Source of the DNA: Sceloporus undulatus | Lineage: Eukaryota > Chordata > Lepidosauria > Squamata > Phrynosomatidae | Assembly: GCF_019175285.1 (NCBI RefSeq) | Contig: NC_056527.1 | Coordinates: forward strand, 110,990,389-111,054,388 | Length of the DNA stretch: 64,000 nucleotides | Direction of reading: 5' to 3' | Part shown: one piece after another, positions 51,212 through 62,826 of the stretch | Layout of the letters: each line of letters starts with the position of its first letter | Position numbering within the stretch: the stretch's first letter is position 1 | Notes under the pieces: generated by a model | The model's input: the letters and a program-made list of their open reading frames with translations, nothing else | Database searches by the model: none | What the model was told of the DNA's origin: nothing | Position numbers and translations under genes: made by a program

Positions 51212-54200
51212 GTGAGCCTCGCCCCCTTATTAATATGCATGAGGGGCAGCTGGGAGGGGAGGGGTCCTGCAAAGGGAGAAAAGCACCTCGGTGAGAGGGG
51301 CGGGGCTTTGCCCTTGTGTGTGTCTACACTGTAGGATCAACGCAGTTTGACACCGGTTTAACGGCCCCTGGCTCCACCCCACTGGGGTTTATAGTCTTGT
51401 GACGTACCAGCTCTCTATTTTGGCAGAGAAGGCTCAAGGCCTTGTCAAACTGCAAACCCCAGGGATGGGGGAGCAACACTTAGGCCTGTTACAGACTGCC
51501 AAAATAAAGCTGCTTCGGGTCTCTTTGGAGGTATGCTGTTTAAATGATGCATGTACCCTAAGAATCCGGAAGCTGCACCAAAGCTGCACTCCAGTGCTTA
51601 GGAATGGAGTGTGGCTTTGGCGTGACCTCCGGACTCTTAGGACCCATGCATCATTTAAATAGCATACCTCCAAAGAGACCCAAAGCAGCTTTATTTTGGC
51701 AGTCTGTAACAGGCCTTAGAGCGGTGCCAAACTGCGTTATTTCTACAGTGTAGATGCACTTGAGGAAGTGGTTTGGGCTCTTTACTGTACTGAAGGAGCT
51801 GAGGGCAAAATGTTGGGAGGCACGGCCTAAGAAGGGAGATTTTAGAGCCTGAGAAAGTTGTTCTTGTTGTAATAATAGTGTAATAATAATAATGCCTGTA
51901 TAAGAAAAAAACATGATGGTCAGAGTCCAAGCTGGCTGGTAAATTCTTAGTTTGTGACCCAAACAACAACAATAACCTCTTAAAGCTCAGTCCTGGTCAA
52001 GATTCAGACAGTGAAACACACTCATTTGGAGTGTAATGGAGTCTCCTTCCTTGGAAGTCTTTAAACAGACACTCGATGGCCCTCTGTCAGGGATGCTTTG
52101 ATGGCGATTTGCTGCATGGCAGAACGGGGTTGGACTGGATGGCCCTACCAACTCTTATGATTCTATGCAAATAGGGGTTGCTCCAGGAAAGCACCTCAGA
52201 GTCTGGGTCTGTGCAAGAGGTAATGTAATAATGCATTGGTCCCAATTTTGGGTCAGAATCTTATTTGGACTCTGTAGAAAACATTTAACCCAAACACTTT
52301 CCTCAGATGCCTGAGAGACAAAGTAGAGAAGGAGCAGCCTAGAACCAATGTGGCCGAAGAGGAGTGTTTTCTGCTCTCAATGGGAATCAAAAAGGGATTG
52401 TGGAAGAAAATGAACAGAATTAAATGGGAGCAAGCACAAAAAAGGTGGGAATGGAGGCAGTGATGTGTTGAAAAGGGCTGATCTGGGTGCAGCTGGAGGC
52501 GCCAGTGTCCACCGTGTGCTGGAACTACTTTAGGCTTTAAAGGAGGTCTCCAAAGTTCTGAATCGTATTTACTAAATAGATCCATCACTCTGAACACTGC
52601 CATTAAAAGTAGAATAAAACAAAGAGTAGATTGACTGGATCACCGACTTTTTGAATCTTGGATACTTCTAGCCAGTACTCCCTTTCCATAACTCTCTTCC
52701 TTTTCTCTCGCAAAGGGTTTCCTTCCTTCGGTGGCATCAATGATGGGGGCCAGGCGGCCGTTTTGCCCGGAGAGGACCCCCCGCCCTACTCTCCGATGGC
52801 CTCCCCAGAGAGCGGCAGTGCTCCCATGATCACTTGCAGGGTCTGCCAGAGCCCCATCAATGTGGAGGGCAAGATGCATCAGCATGTGGTGAAATGCAGC
52901 GTCTGTAATGAGGCCACGGTAAGCAGCCTTGGAAGGGCAGCAGGATGGGCAGGATAGGGCAGTTCTGCCAGAAACTGGACTTGCGGTACTGATAGTCGGA
53001 GTAAGTGGTGAGCCAGGAAGTATGATGTTTAAGCCAAGGCTCACCTCATATCGCCCAACTTTCTGAAGCAGCTGAATAGCCAGAGACATGCCATTTTCTC
53101 TCGTCTTCAGTTGCTTCTGCCAGCCGTATTCAGTATCATTTCCCCAGACAGCGAAATCATAACCCGGTAGAATGCTAGATTACATCCAGTCTGATGGCTT
53201 GTGTTCCTAAGATTCATCCCTAGTATTTGGAGAAGTGCTGTTTAGGCTTTGATATGGGAGGAACAACTCATTTAATCTAGACAGGTGACAACAGAACACA
53301 AGTACAAGGATGTAGCTTGATGATAAGAGTACCTGTTTTGCAACATAGGAAAGCCTCTTGTCTAAAATTCTGGAGAGCTACTTCCAATCTGCATAGACGA
53401 GGGAAACATCAGACTTGTAACAAAATCCTGTTGCTTGCCATTTCTCATCAGCTTTAGCCAGCATGGTCAATAGGGATGATGGGTGTTGTAATATCCACAA
53501 TATCTTAAGGATAAGAAAGTCATCGCCACCACTCCACAGCAGTCTATATTAAATTAGAGGAACTCTAATGGCTTAACTACAGTTTAAAGCAGCTTCTAGA
53601 AAAGTGCTTAAGTGTCAGTTGTATCCCTTTCTGCCAAAAGGATTTTATTAGCTTGCTGAATTTAGTGTGGATTTAAGCTGAAACTTTGAAGTGACTTTTC
53701 TTGTAGTGGGTTCTAATCATAAGCATGCTGCTTATGATTAATTGTTGTTGCTTTCTGGTTCCTAAAAAGTATTATTATTAAACAACTAATTTTACTTTTT
53801 AGGGGGGTTTCCCTAAAAAGCAATTATGAATATCATAATTGAGAATGTACATCTCATTTATTGGTTTGACTTATGAGAAGAAACTATTTTGCTTCCTTTC
53901 AGTCTTTTTGGGGTGGAGGGGAGAAGAAAGTATGTAAGGTTTATTTTCTTCTCTCTCTTTCAAAGTATTTGAGACCTTGGGTCATACAGTGATCGGCAGG
54001 AGATTTAGAAAGAATAAAATGAAGTATTGTACATGCCACAGTTTATTTCCCAAGGGGGCTGGTCACTTCATAGGTGGGTTTAAAATGAAATTAGCCAAAT
54101 CCATGAAGGGTAAAGAGGTCTGTCAAAAGCTACTAGTTGTGAATCCTTGGGTTCAGAGGTAGTATGACTCAGATTATGAGTCTCTGAGGGAAACAAAAAA

Positions 54201-57200
54201 GGAGTGAAACTATTGCTTTCAGGCTTATGGTCTTTCCAAAGGCATCCAGTTGACAGTTCTGAAGAACTACTCTACTGGACTAAATGGACCACATTTCCTG
54301 ATCCAGTGGGGCTTTTATGTGCTTAAGATTGAAAGCGAATCCTGGATGCTTTACACACAATCCTTATGGGTTGGGTTTGTGTTGTTGTTTTTTTACTCCC
54401 TAGATTTTTCATTTTATAATACCTATCTAGCATGACTATTAGTAAGAGCTTGTGAAAGAGGCAGTTTACATCTCTGACCAGATTTGCCCCCCTTCAAGTC
54501 CCCTCTATGGAAATATTATATGGGAGGGTTCAAGAAGGGCACTCCCTCCTCCAAATACCTTACAGATCCCAATAATACTGCTTTGTTATAAGAGAGGCTG
54601 ATGTAAGCCTATTCCAATCTGGAGCCCTGCAGATATAGTGGACTACAGTTCCCATCAGTTTCTGCTGTCATGGCCAGGTATTATGGGTTGGAGTCAGTGA
54701 CATTTGGAGAGCCTTAGGCTGGGAGCAACACTATTGTAAAACTTGCTGAGATAATTTATATGAACTGGTTTGAACAAACACAAAGTGCTCAGTTGGTGTA
54801 ATTTGGTTTCATTAAGTTAGGAACCTTTTAGTGCATCCTCCTTTACTTTTACTCCTCTCTCTGTTAATCCTTTTGCAAGGTTTCTGGATCTTGAAGTCTT
54901 CCATTTTCTTTTCTTTTTTTAAAGAGAGAGATTTAAGATAAAAACTTAAATCATTGTAAATCTCAAAGTTGAGATTGCTAGCCTGCAGCAGTTTTAATTC
55001 CTTGGGATGCAGACTTCACAGAGCTGGAGTGGTGTGTTGCTACTTGGACACCATCCAGAGTCTGAAATCAAATATCTGAGGCTGGATTCTGGATGCTGTT
55101 TCATTCTCTTTCTAGAATATGTAACTGAAATGAAATTAATCCCTTCCCCCTATACACAATGCCTGGATAAGCCTCTCTGACAGCAGTTTGCTCAGTTTCT
55201 TATTCTGAAAGTAAGACACCATTTATGGGTGTTAAAATTATGGGTGGTTATGCAGAGTAGATTATTGGACTTTGGACATGGAATTACACCTTGAGTTAGC
55301 TATGAATTCAGCAGGTAGCCTTGATAGTCTCCTTCCAGCTACCCCACCCCTGGCTGCCATTAGCAAAAACAAAATCTACCTCACAGGACTGTAACAAGAA
55401 TTAAGAAGACCACAGACTCTCTCTGCACATTCGACATGCTTTGTTCCTGGCATTTGGTTTCTTTTCCTTATGGCTGTTTTGTCCCATGTAGATTAGAAGT
55501 CCTTAAGGCAGAGAATGCAGCCCTTCAGTATAATGCCTTGCTTACTCATGGTGCTAAAATAAATCCTGGTTCTCACAGATATCAGTTGAGCGGATCCCCT
55601 AATTTCTAGATAACATCATGTTCCTTCTTTGTTGGTTGGTTGGTTTTTTGACTGACAGTAGCTTTCCAGGGTCTTGGTGATGGAGTTGTCTTTCTATCAG
55701 GTAGTATCAGATTACTTTTAATAAGATCAAGGGTTGAACCCTTAAACTTCTTGATGCAAAGTATGTGCACTGCCAATGAGCTGTCACTCTTCCCCAAATG
55801 TTGAGTTTGGTGGAGATTGGATCTGGGACCACATGGGATTCCTACCCCTCAAACCAGCCTTCTCTGACATAGTGTTACCCAGAATTTTTGGGCTCCTGTT
55901 GCCATAATTCCCCATTCTGTCTGGGGAAGATGGGAGTCATAATCCAACACACCTTCACCAGTCACCAGGGGCAATACTCAGGGATTATGGAAGTAGTAGT
56001 ACAGAACTTCTGGAGGACATCGCATTGGGGTGCCTTGTTTGTTATATCAGTGATCCAGCTAAGAGGAGGAAGGAAGCTCGTGTGTATGTGAACCTGACCT
56101 GCAGTTTAAATTGGTAGTGTCTGAATGTAGTCACTGGGTATTGTTTGTTTGTTTGTTTTGTTTCTATTGGGTAGTGGAGCGTTTTTCAATAGATGTTTTA
56201 AATAAATCATTGGAAAAGGTTTGGGGTAGAATTGGGGTTTCTCTCAAGACCATCTGTCAAGACAGTCTTTTACAGTGTTCTCTTCTATAATGCATTTGTG
56301 TTTGTCTTTTGAACTTCTTTTAAGAGACTTGTGATCAGAACATTTGGCGGCAGAGTATTAAACTGAAAGCAAAATACCATTCTTCTTTGTCCTTGCTGAC
56401 TTTCTAATTCGGTTCATAAGCACCATCACCACCAAATTTTCTCACAAACCAACTGTTCTGGCCCTGTGTGAGACTTTTCCATAACACTCCCCCCCACTTC
56501 TTAATCTGTTCATGAACTTTCTTAGCTACCCCTACCATTGAGCGCTCTTCACACTCTGGCTCTCCTTTGCATATCCCACAAGTGATGTACTTCCTGCAGT
56601 TTCTTTTTTATGGACTTACACTTGCCTTGGGCAAGTTGTCCAGCTTAAGTTCTTCATTCAACCTTGAGCAATTAAAATGTCTGTAGATGTTCTGTGACTA
56701 CACAGCAGCCAAATGACCATTTCATTCATCTCAGTTTTCCACAGGGTTGTTTGATCTGTGCTCCCATATATGTGTGTGTGTGTGTGTGTGTATTCTCTTG
56801 CTGCTGCTTCTTAAACTGAAATGTATATCCTGGCCTTGAGGCTTTTAACTTCTGGATCCTGTTTCTTTCTTTCTGCTCCAGCCAATAAAAAATGCTCCAC
56901 CTGGTAAAAAGTATGTGAGATGCCCGTGCAACTGCCTCTTAATCTGCAAGGTGACGTCACAGCGTATTGCTTGTCCTCGGAACTACTGGTAAGGAAAGAG
57001 AGTGGCGAGGTTCTGACCCAGAGAAACCTTTGAATTCCACTCCTCTGGCTCTGTTGTATTGGTTAGGGAATGTGACAGATGCACAGCCTAAAAATATGTA
57101 ACTGTAATTAGCCTGACATGTTATGACGAGTGTGTTTCAGTAAGGATGTGGTGATAAAAATTACTAGAAAGCTGTCGATCATGAAGGGCAGGATCCAGTG

Positions 57201-60200
57201 TGAACTACAGTTCTTTCCTTTCTTCTTTTCAAGAAGAAAGCTTCCATACTGGGAAGCAAAGTTTCATAGGATCTTAACATTTGGAAGGGGCCACAAAGGC
57301 ACCCAGTCTACCCTCCTGCCATCCAGGAATATACAACTACAGCACTCCTGAAAGATGTCTATTTTATTGTGCAGTTATAATTATCCAAAGACATTGTTTG
57401 TTGCAAGTAGGAACTGTAAAAGCACCATCCCAAAAAGAAAGAGATATCATTGTTGAGGAAGAGGGAGCAGTGGTGCAGGATTGTTGAGAGTAGGTATTTG
57501 GATATTGAAAGCAACTGAAATTCTGTCAGGCTAGATCACCAGGCCCAAACAGGACAGGGTGGGTGAGGGGGCTTTATTTGAGCAGTAGAAACTAATTGAT
57601 ATGCACCTAGAAATGGCCTGGTGAAGAATAAAGGAATAATAATAGCTTTGCATTGGGAAGCAGATGCTCTGAACAGGAGGAAAAGGGTTGAGACAACTCT
57701 TTTGTCTTTGTTTTCCCAGTAAAAGAGTCATTAATTTGGGCCCAGTGCATCCTGGTCCTTTGAGTCCTGAGCCCCAGCCAGTTGGTGTCCGTGTCAACTG
57801 TGGCCACTGCAAAAATAATTTCTTGGTAAGTGAAATTTGAGGGAGGTTGAGTGAGAAGAGTCTGGCACCATCAGGTTCAGTACTTAAATTTTTGCTGGTG
57901 TTTGAAGAAAGCTGCTTAAAGTGACAAACCTAAAGCAGGGGAGGGCAAGGTGTGGCCCTGAGGTTCTTTTCTAAGGCTGTTCTCCAGACTTCCCAGGCCA
58001 CCTTTTTTCATTTTCCATCCCCCAAAATAATGCGTTGTTCTCACAGTTGATGTTGCGATTTGTCTTTCAGATAGGTTACTGGGTTCTTGTATACTGTTCA
58101 ACATCAAAATTTACCCATCTTTCATAACTGGATGTGGACTGCATTTTTGGCATATTTTGTAATCCATGCAACCCTTGGAGGGTTCAAGGGGGAAAACAGT
58201 GCCGCTGGACATGCCACAGTTGCCCCATAACCAGACACAAAATAGCTGTTCTGAAGTCACCTCCAAAATGTGGTCAGGCTTAGCTAAGCTGGTCAGAGTG
58301 TGAGATTTATACAGTACCAGGAAAAACATACACAGTTAGTAACTTTGCCTCTAAGGCTCCCTCTAAGACTCATATGCCTTAGATCTCTAAGACTAATCTG
58401 CCTTGCAGGATTTTTATGGACCTAAAATGGGTTGAGAACCAACCTGGTATAGTGGTTTGAATATTGGACTACAACTCTGGCGATCCAAGTTCAATTTCCC
58501 GCTTAGCCATGGAAACCCATTGGGTGACCTTGGGTGAATCAAATTGTCTCAGGCCCAGAAAATCCTGTGATAGGTTTGCCTTAGAGTTGCCATAAATTGG
58601 AAATGACTTGAAGACATGTAACAACAAATGGGTTGAGAGCCAGTGTGGTGTATTGGTTTGAATATTAGACTACAACTCTGGAGGTCAGGGTTCGAATCCC
58701 CACTCAGCAATGGGAAACCCACTGAGTTGTCTTGGACAAGTCACACTATCTCAAGCCACAGAGGAAGGCAAAGGCAACCCTCCTATGAACAAATCTTGCC
58801 AAGAAAACCCTGTGATAGGTTTGCCTTAGGGTTGCCATTAGTAGGAAATGACTTGAAAGCATGCAACAGCAAAAAACAATAAAATTAGTTGGGAAGCCAT
58901 ATCCTTTCCTCTAAGCTCCTTGGAGGAAGGGCATGATTGGACATGGATACGGAGTGGAGACCGCCATGATCGATGATCTCCGTCTGTGCATCGACAGGGG
59001 AAGTGTGGCCCTATTGGTGCTCTTGGACCTCTCAGCGGCCTTCGATATCATCAACCATGCTATCCTTCTGGAACACCTGAGGGAATTGGAAATCAGGGGC
59101 ACTACTCCGCAGTGGTTCCGGTCCTATCTCTTGGGCAGATTCCAGATGGTGTCACTTGGCGACAGTTGTTCGACCAAGAGGGAGCTCACATCGGGCATCC
59201 CTCATGGCGTGATACTGTCACCAATGCTTTTCAACATTTACATGAAGCCGCTGGGTGAGATCATTCGGAGACATGGGGCTCAGTGTTATCAGTATGCTGA
59301 TGACACCCAAATCTGCTTCTCTATGTCTCGGACTGCTTCAGTGATCAAGGATGACATCTCCCCTCTGAATGACTGTCTGAGGTCGGTAATGGATTGGATG
59401 AGATAAAATAGACTTAAATTGAATCCTAATAAAACGGAGGTACTCGCTATAGGTAATCCCAATCCAGGTATGGTGATCTGTTCTCCAGTTCTGGGCGGGG
59501 TCACACTTCCTCTAAAGGACTGTGTTCGTAGCTTGGGGGTACTCCTGGATTCGTCGCTTCAGTTGTCATCTCAGGTGGATGCGACAGCCAGGAGTGCTTG
59601 TTATCAGCTTTGGCTGATTTACCAGCTATGACCCTTCCTGGAACGGAAAAACCTAGAAACGGTTGTACACTCACTGGTAACCTCTCGTCTCGATTTCTGC
59701 AATACGCTTTACTTGGGGCAACCTTGGTACAAAATATGGCAGTTCAAAATTTGAACCCATTACACCTATTTTAAAATCCCTACACTGGCTCCCCATTTGC
59801 TTCCAGGCACAGTATAAGGTGTTGGTTATTACCTATAAAGCCCTAAATGGCTTGGGTCCAACATACCTGAGGGAACACCTCCTCCTATATATTCCTTCCT
59901 GCACTCTCAGGTCCTCTGGGATGAATCTATTGCAGTCAGGGAAAACTAGACTATTAAGCACTTCCCAGAGGACATTTTCTGTTGCCGCTCCAAAAATCTG
60001 GAACGATTTACCGGATGAGATCCGCCAAATAACATCTTTAGGTGCCTTAAGGAAGGCAATAAAAACGGATCTTTTCTGGCAAGCCTTCCCGAATTGACTT
60101 CCAATTTTTCCACTTACCTAATTGTTCCCATTGGATTGAATGATCTTGATTGATTTTATTGGCCATCGGTTGGGAATTGTTTTATTGTTTTAAAGGGTGG

Positions 60201-60337
60201 GAGGGAGTTTGGGAATTTGAAATGTAATGTCTTTTAGCTATTGTTTCCATGTTTTTTTTTACTTGATTTTATTGTCTTTGATATCTTGTTACTCGCCTCG
60301 ATCCAATACAGGGAGAGGCGGGATAATAATAATAATA

Positions 60338-60382
<45 letters not shown>

Positions 60383-62826
60383 GAAGTGTAGTTACCAAAT
60401 GGATTGGCCAACATGCTTATAGCCAAGGAGTAAGATGGTTCTCACAAAATTTTTGAAATGATTGTAAGCTGTAATCATGACCACTCTGTTTTTGCACACT
60501 GGGGATCTTCAGTGAATAGTTGGTAAATCAATAGCAGACACACACCTAATATACTGCTTCCTTGACAGGTGAATACATTGGAGATCATATATTCTTCCTG
60601 CAGAGTTTACTAACATTTCTTCATCCTTTCTCTTTTCTCCTCTTCCTCTTCTTCCCTCTAGTGGACAGAATTTACAGACCGCACCTTAGCCCGATGTCCC
60701 CACTGCCGGAAAGTGTGAGTTCACCTACTCTTGTTCAATCAAAAAGGCATGAGAGGATGGTTTTTTTTCAGGCAGAGTAGCAACACTAGTAGGGGTTGAG
60801 AGAAAAGTCTCAAGAACAGTCCCTGAGTGCTCAGTTCTACAAGCTGTATTGAATATTGGGTTCCAGATGGAGTTTCTGCTTGTTTGAGGTGGGGACACCA
60901 GCCTAAAGGGAGGATGCCTTTTGAGACAGGACATTTGAGATCAAGAGGTGTATGTCCATGGGGCTCTGGAGCAGAAGTTTGCCACTTGGTCTGGGTGGGC
61001 CAGTCCAGCAGCTTCCTGAAGAAACACTGTATCCTTGAGAGCTCAAATCTGAGAGCTGAGACCTGTAACATAGCCCATTTCAGGAAATCAAAAGATTTTT
61101 CTGTGTCCTCCTTTCTGCTGCCAGCTCCTCCATTGGGCGCCGCTACCCCCGGAAGAGATGCTTTTGCTGCTTCCTACTGGGTCTGTTAATGGCTGTGACA
61201 GCAACAGGACTCGCGGTGAGTAGGAGCAAGAGGACACAATCCCCACACAGCCCTTGTTGGCATTTGGATTGGAAACCAAAACAAGTTTTAGCACTTTAAC
61301 TTTTATTGTGAAATGTCTGGAACTGAGCTGGGAGTTGTGTTGCTTTCTAGACTTTTTGTAACAACAGCACTAGCAGCTTCATTTATATACCGCTTCTTAC
61401 TGAACTAAGCAGTCTCTAAGTGGTTTACATCTGTAAGCTAATTGCCCTCAACAATCTGGGTACTCATTTTAGTGACCTCGGAAGGATGCAAGCCTGAGTC
61501 GATCTTGAGCCCTGGGTAGTATTGAACTTGCAACCTTATGGTTTTGAGTGAGTGGTTTTGAGGCATTTAACTACTGTGCCACCGGGCTCTGCAAGTCCCA
61601 GTGGCCAGTAGTGAAGAATATTGGGCGCTGCAGTCCATCAAGATCTGGAGATCCACCTGACTCCAACATCAGAGCCCAGATTTGTACCAGAAGCCAGAGA
61701 AGCATTACTCTGCATTCAGAGGTAGGGAACAGATGGGCTTCCAGATATTACTGAACTGAGCTGTGTCACCCCTTTCCAACATAGCCAGTGATGGGGGATG
61801 ATGGAAGCTGCAGTCCAACAAGATATGGAGAGCCACACATTTCCTGTGTGTCATGGATAGGTTTGCACTGCAGGGATTTCTAAGTATTGGTCAATTAAAT
61901 AGTTTTCAAAATTTCCCAATTGGGAAGTTTCCAAAGACAGTAAAGAAATAGCCAGTGACCAGAGCAGGAGGGAGCACCTCTTCCCCATCCCAAAATTCAA
62001 GAAACTATGCCTCTCACCCTGCCTGCTCATTGAGCAACCTCGGGAAATAAGTGGGATATGATGGGGGTTGGTTCTAACAACAGTAAAGCCACACATTTCC
62101 CTGTCTCTAGTTCACAACAACAGCCTTTTTCTATGATCAGTCTAATGGGGATGATAGATCACTATTTGAAGTAGTTGTTCAGTCCACAAATCATTCTGGC
62201 CTTTTTCTGTCTCTGAGTGAAAGAGCCTAAAAACCCTGAATAGATTACCCATTGTTCTGCAGGTAGAGACTGCGAGAGGACCACTACTTCCTGCTTCTAC
62301 TGGAATCATTTTAGAGATCGTGCTCTCATTTTTTTTACTCTTTCTGAGAAAAAAGGAGTGACATTACACAGTGCAAACACTAATTAAGTGGTTTAAAATG
62401 ATACTTTAAAAAGGATCTAGAACAGTGACACGTTCATTTTTCAAGGTACTTGCATCAAGTGTGATTTGAAGACATGTTGGCTGTACCTGAGGTAATGGGC
62501 TCTCAAGCTCTGTGCTGACAAAGTTGGGAAAGGTTAAGTCAGCAGGTGCAGCCACAACTCTTTTTGGTATGAGACCAGTCTGTAGTAAACATTTTAAGTT
62601 GCTACTTGCCTAAGTAGCAAAAGTGAGCCTGGAAATCATTTTCCCTTCTGCTGACTCTTCTTTGCCTCTCCTTCGTCTCTAGTTCAGCACATGGCAGCAA
62701 GCCCAGAAGTACAGTGGGATCTACGCCTCTTGGGCTCTGGTGATTCTCCTGGCTTTGGTGTGTCTGGGCCGAGCGATGTACTGGGCCTGCATGAGGGTCA
62801 GCCATCCTGTCCAGAACTTCTCCTGA
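51070..62826 (+). CDS. PIP4P1: Phosphatidylinositol-4,5-bisphosphate 4-phosphatase type 1 (TMEM55B), seven exons
   Basis: Coding exons are 51070-51211, 52716-52918, 56882-56988, 57720-57825, 60662-60714, 61125-61215 and 62683-62826, giving 281 residues (human 277, from memory). The family is a late-endosome/lysosome membrane protein reported to remove the 4-phosphate of PI(4,5)P2 and to recruit JIP4 for lysosome positioning; whether it is a true phosphatase is debated. Visible parts are an N-terminal acidic dileucine motif ERSPLL (6-11), a Gly/Ala/Pro-rich linker, a PPPY motif in GEDPPPYSP, paired CxxC-type cysteines through about residues 85-201, the CX5R motif C137-R143 (CKVTSQR), and two membrane segments at about 216-236 and 247-269 ending in SHPVQNFS. 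Every intron is GT-AG and the phases match. The start is the ATG of [11 protein letters not shown], conserved with human. The gene looks intact. Confidence 0.97.
51319..51759. repeat. Palindromic MITE, family A, in PIP4P1 intron 1
   Basis: TGTCTACACTGTAGGATCAA and TTATTTCTACAGTGTAGATG ends. It is split by a second MITE at 51483-51715. Confidence 0.82.
51483..51715. mobile_element. PIF/Harbinger-like MITE nested in MITE A
   Basis: GGCCTGTTACAGACTGCC and its exact complement at the other end; arms (AAATAAAGCTGCTTCGGGTC) pair for about 80 bp. Flanking TTA is duplicated (51480-51482, 51716-51718). GG ends and a TTA duplication fit PIF/Harbinger. Confidence 0.88.
51999..52170 (+). repeat. CR1 LINE 3' end
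   Basis: GGAGTCTCCTTCCTTGGAAG, GGGGTTGGACTGGATGGCCC and ATGATTCTATG. Confidence 0.88.
52716..52918 (+). CDS. PIP4P1: PIP4P1 coding exon 2
   Basis: The exon follows acceptor CGCAAAG and ends ACG|GTAAGC. It encodes [12 protein letters not shown], then [11 protein letters not shown] with the PPxY motif, and the first cysteine cluster [20 protein letters not shown] followed by CSVCNEAT. The match to human TMEM55B is nearly continuous from [11 protein letters not shown] onward. Confidence 0.97.
52919..56881. other. PIP4P1 intron 2, mostly unique sequence
   Basis: Traces of a dispersed palindromic repeat at about 54620-54720 and 55870-56020 and a TG tract at about 56770-56791. Otherwise I see no element, exon or RNA gene. 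Confidence 0.55.
56882..56988 (+). CDS. PIP4P1: PIP4P1 coding exon 3 with CX5R motif
   Basis: The exon follows acceptor TGCTCCAG and ends TACTG|GTAAGG. It encodes [18 protein letters not shown], then [18 protein letters not shown]137 to R143 is the CX5R signature of the proposed phosphatase site. Confidence 0.97.
57265..57350 (-). repeat. CR1 LINE 3' fragment
   Basis: TTTCATAGGATCTTAACATT and CAGTCTACCCTCCTGCCATC, complemented; PIP4P1 intron 3. Confidence 0.7.
57720..57825 (+). CDS. PIP4P1: PIP4P1 coding exon 4
   Basis: The exon follows acceptor TTTTCCCAG and ends TTG|GTAAGT. It encodes [18 protein letters not shown], then [17 protein letters not shown], with the CxxC pair of the second half of the cytosolic domain. 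Confidence 0.97.
58438..58630 (+). repeat. Sauria-type SINE, shortened centre
   Basis: Head CTGGTATAGTGGTTTGAATA, tail CATAAATTGGAAATGACTTG. Confidence 0.84.
58633..58872 (+). repeat. Sauria-type SINE
   Basis: Head CAGTGTGGTGTATTGGTTTG, B box GGGTTCGAATCCCC and tail GTAGGAAATGACTTGAAAGC. Confidence 0.88.
58895..60385 (+). repeat. L2-like LINE, 5'-truncated, in PIP4P1 intron 4
   Basis: A 157-codon frame from 58933 carries [55 protein letters not shown] and [13 protein letters not shown] stop after DWMR at 59404-59406 is followed in the same frame by [12 protein letters not shown] to about 59629. The C-terminal domain follows after further breaks (LKSLHWLP-like at 59770; [12 protein letters not shown] near 60020). 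The 3' end GGGAGAGGCGGGATAATAAT runs into ATT repeats (60325-60382). Not a host gene. Confidence 0.88.
60662..60714 (+). CDS. PIP4P1: PIP4P1 coding exon 5
   Basis: The 53-bp exon follows acceptor CCCTCTAG and ends AAAGT|GTGAGT. It encodes [17 protein letters not shown], the last CxxC pair, identical to my recollection of the human sequence. Confidence 0.97.
61125..61215 (+). CDS. PIP4P1: PIP4P1 coding exon 6, first membrane segment
   Basis: The exon follows acceptor TGCTGCCAG and ends GCG|GTGAGT. It encodes [11 protein letters not shown], then [19 protein letters not shown], the start of the first membrane helix, preceded by a basic stretch. Confidence 0.97.
61350..61590. repeat. Dispersed reptile repeat, unclassified
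   Basis: TTTATATACCGCTTCTTACT, AGCAGTCTCTAAGTGGTTTA and TGTGCCACCGGGCTC form a unit I recognise as repetitive in reptiles but cannot place in a family. PIP4P1 intron 6. Confidence 0.5.
62683..62826 (+). CDS. PIP4P1: PIP4P1 coding exon 7, second membrane segment and stop
   Basis: The exon follows acceptor TTCGTCTCTAG. It encodes [16 protein letters not shown], the second membrane helix [18 protein letters not shown], and the conserved tail SHPVQNFS before TGA at 62824-62826. Confidence 0.97.
   Translation, partial: FSTWQQAQKYSGIYASWALVILLALVCLGRAMYWACMRVSHPVQNFS

Noticed and set aside
50590-51215. Two open frames of about 100 codons before PIP4P1
   Set aside because: They are a by-product of the GC-rich CpG island; the conserved start [11 protein letters not shown] in another frame defines the gene.
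58933-59406. 157-codon open frame with reverse transcriptase motifs
   Set aside because: It belongs to an L2-like LINE in PIP4P1 intron 4, with further breaks downstream, and is not a host gene.
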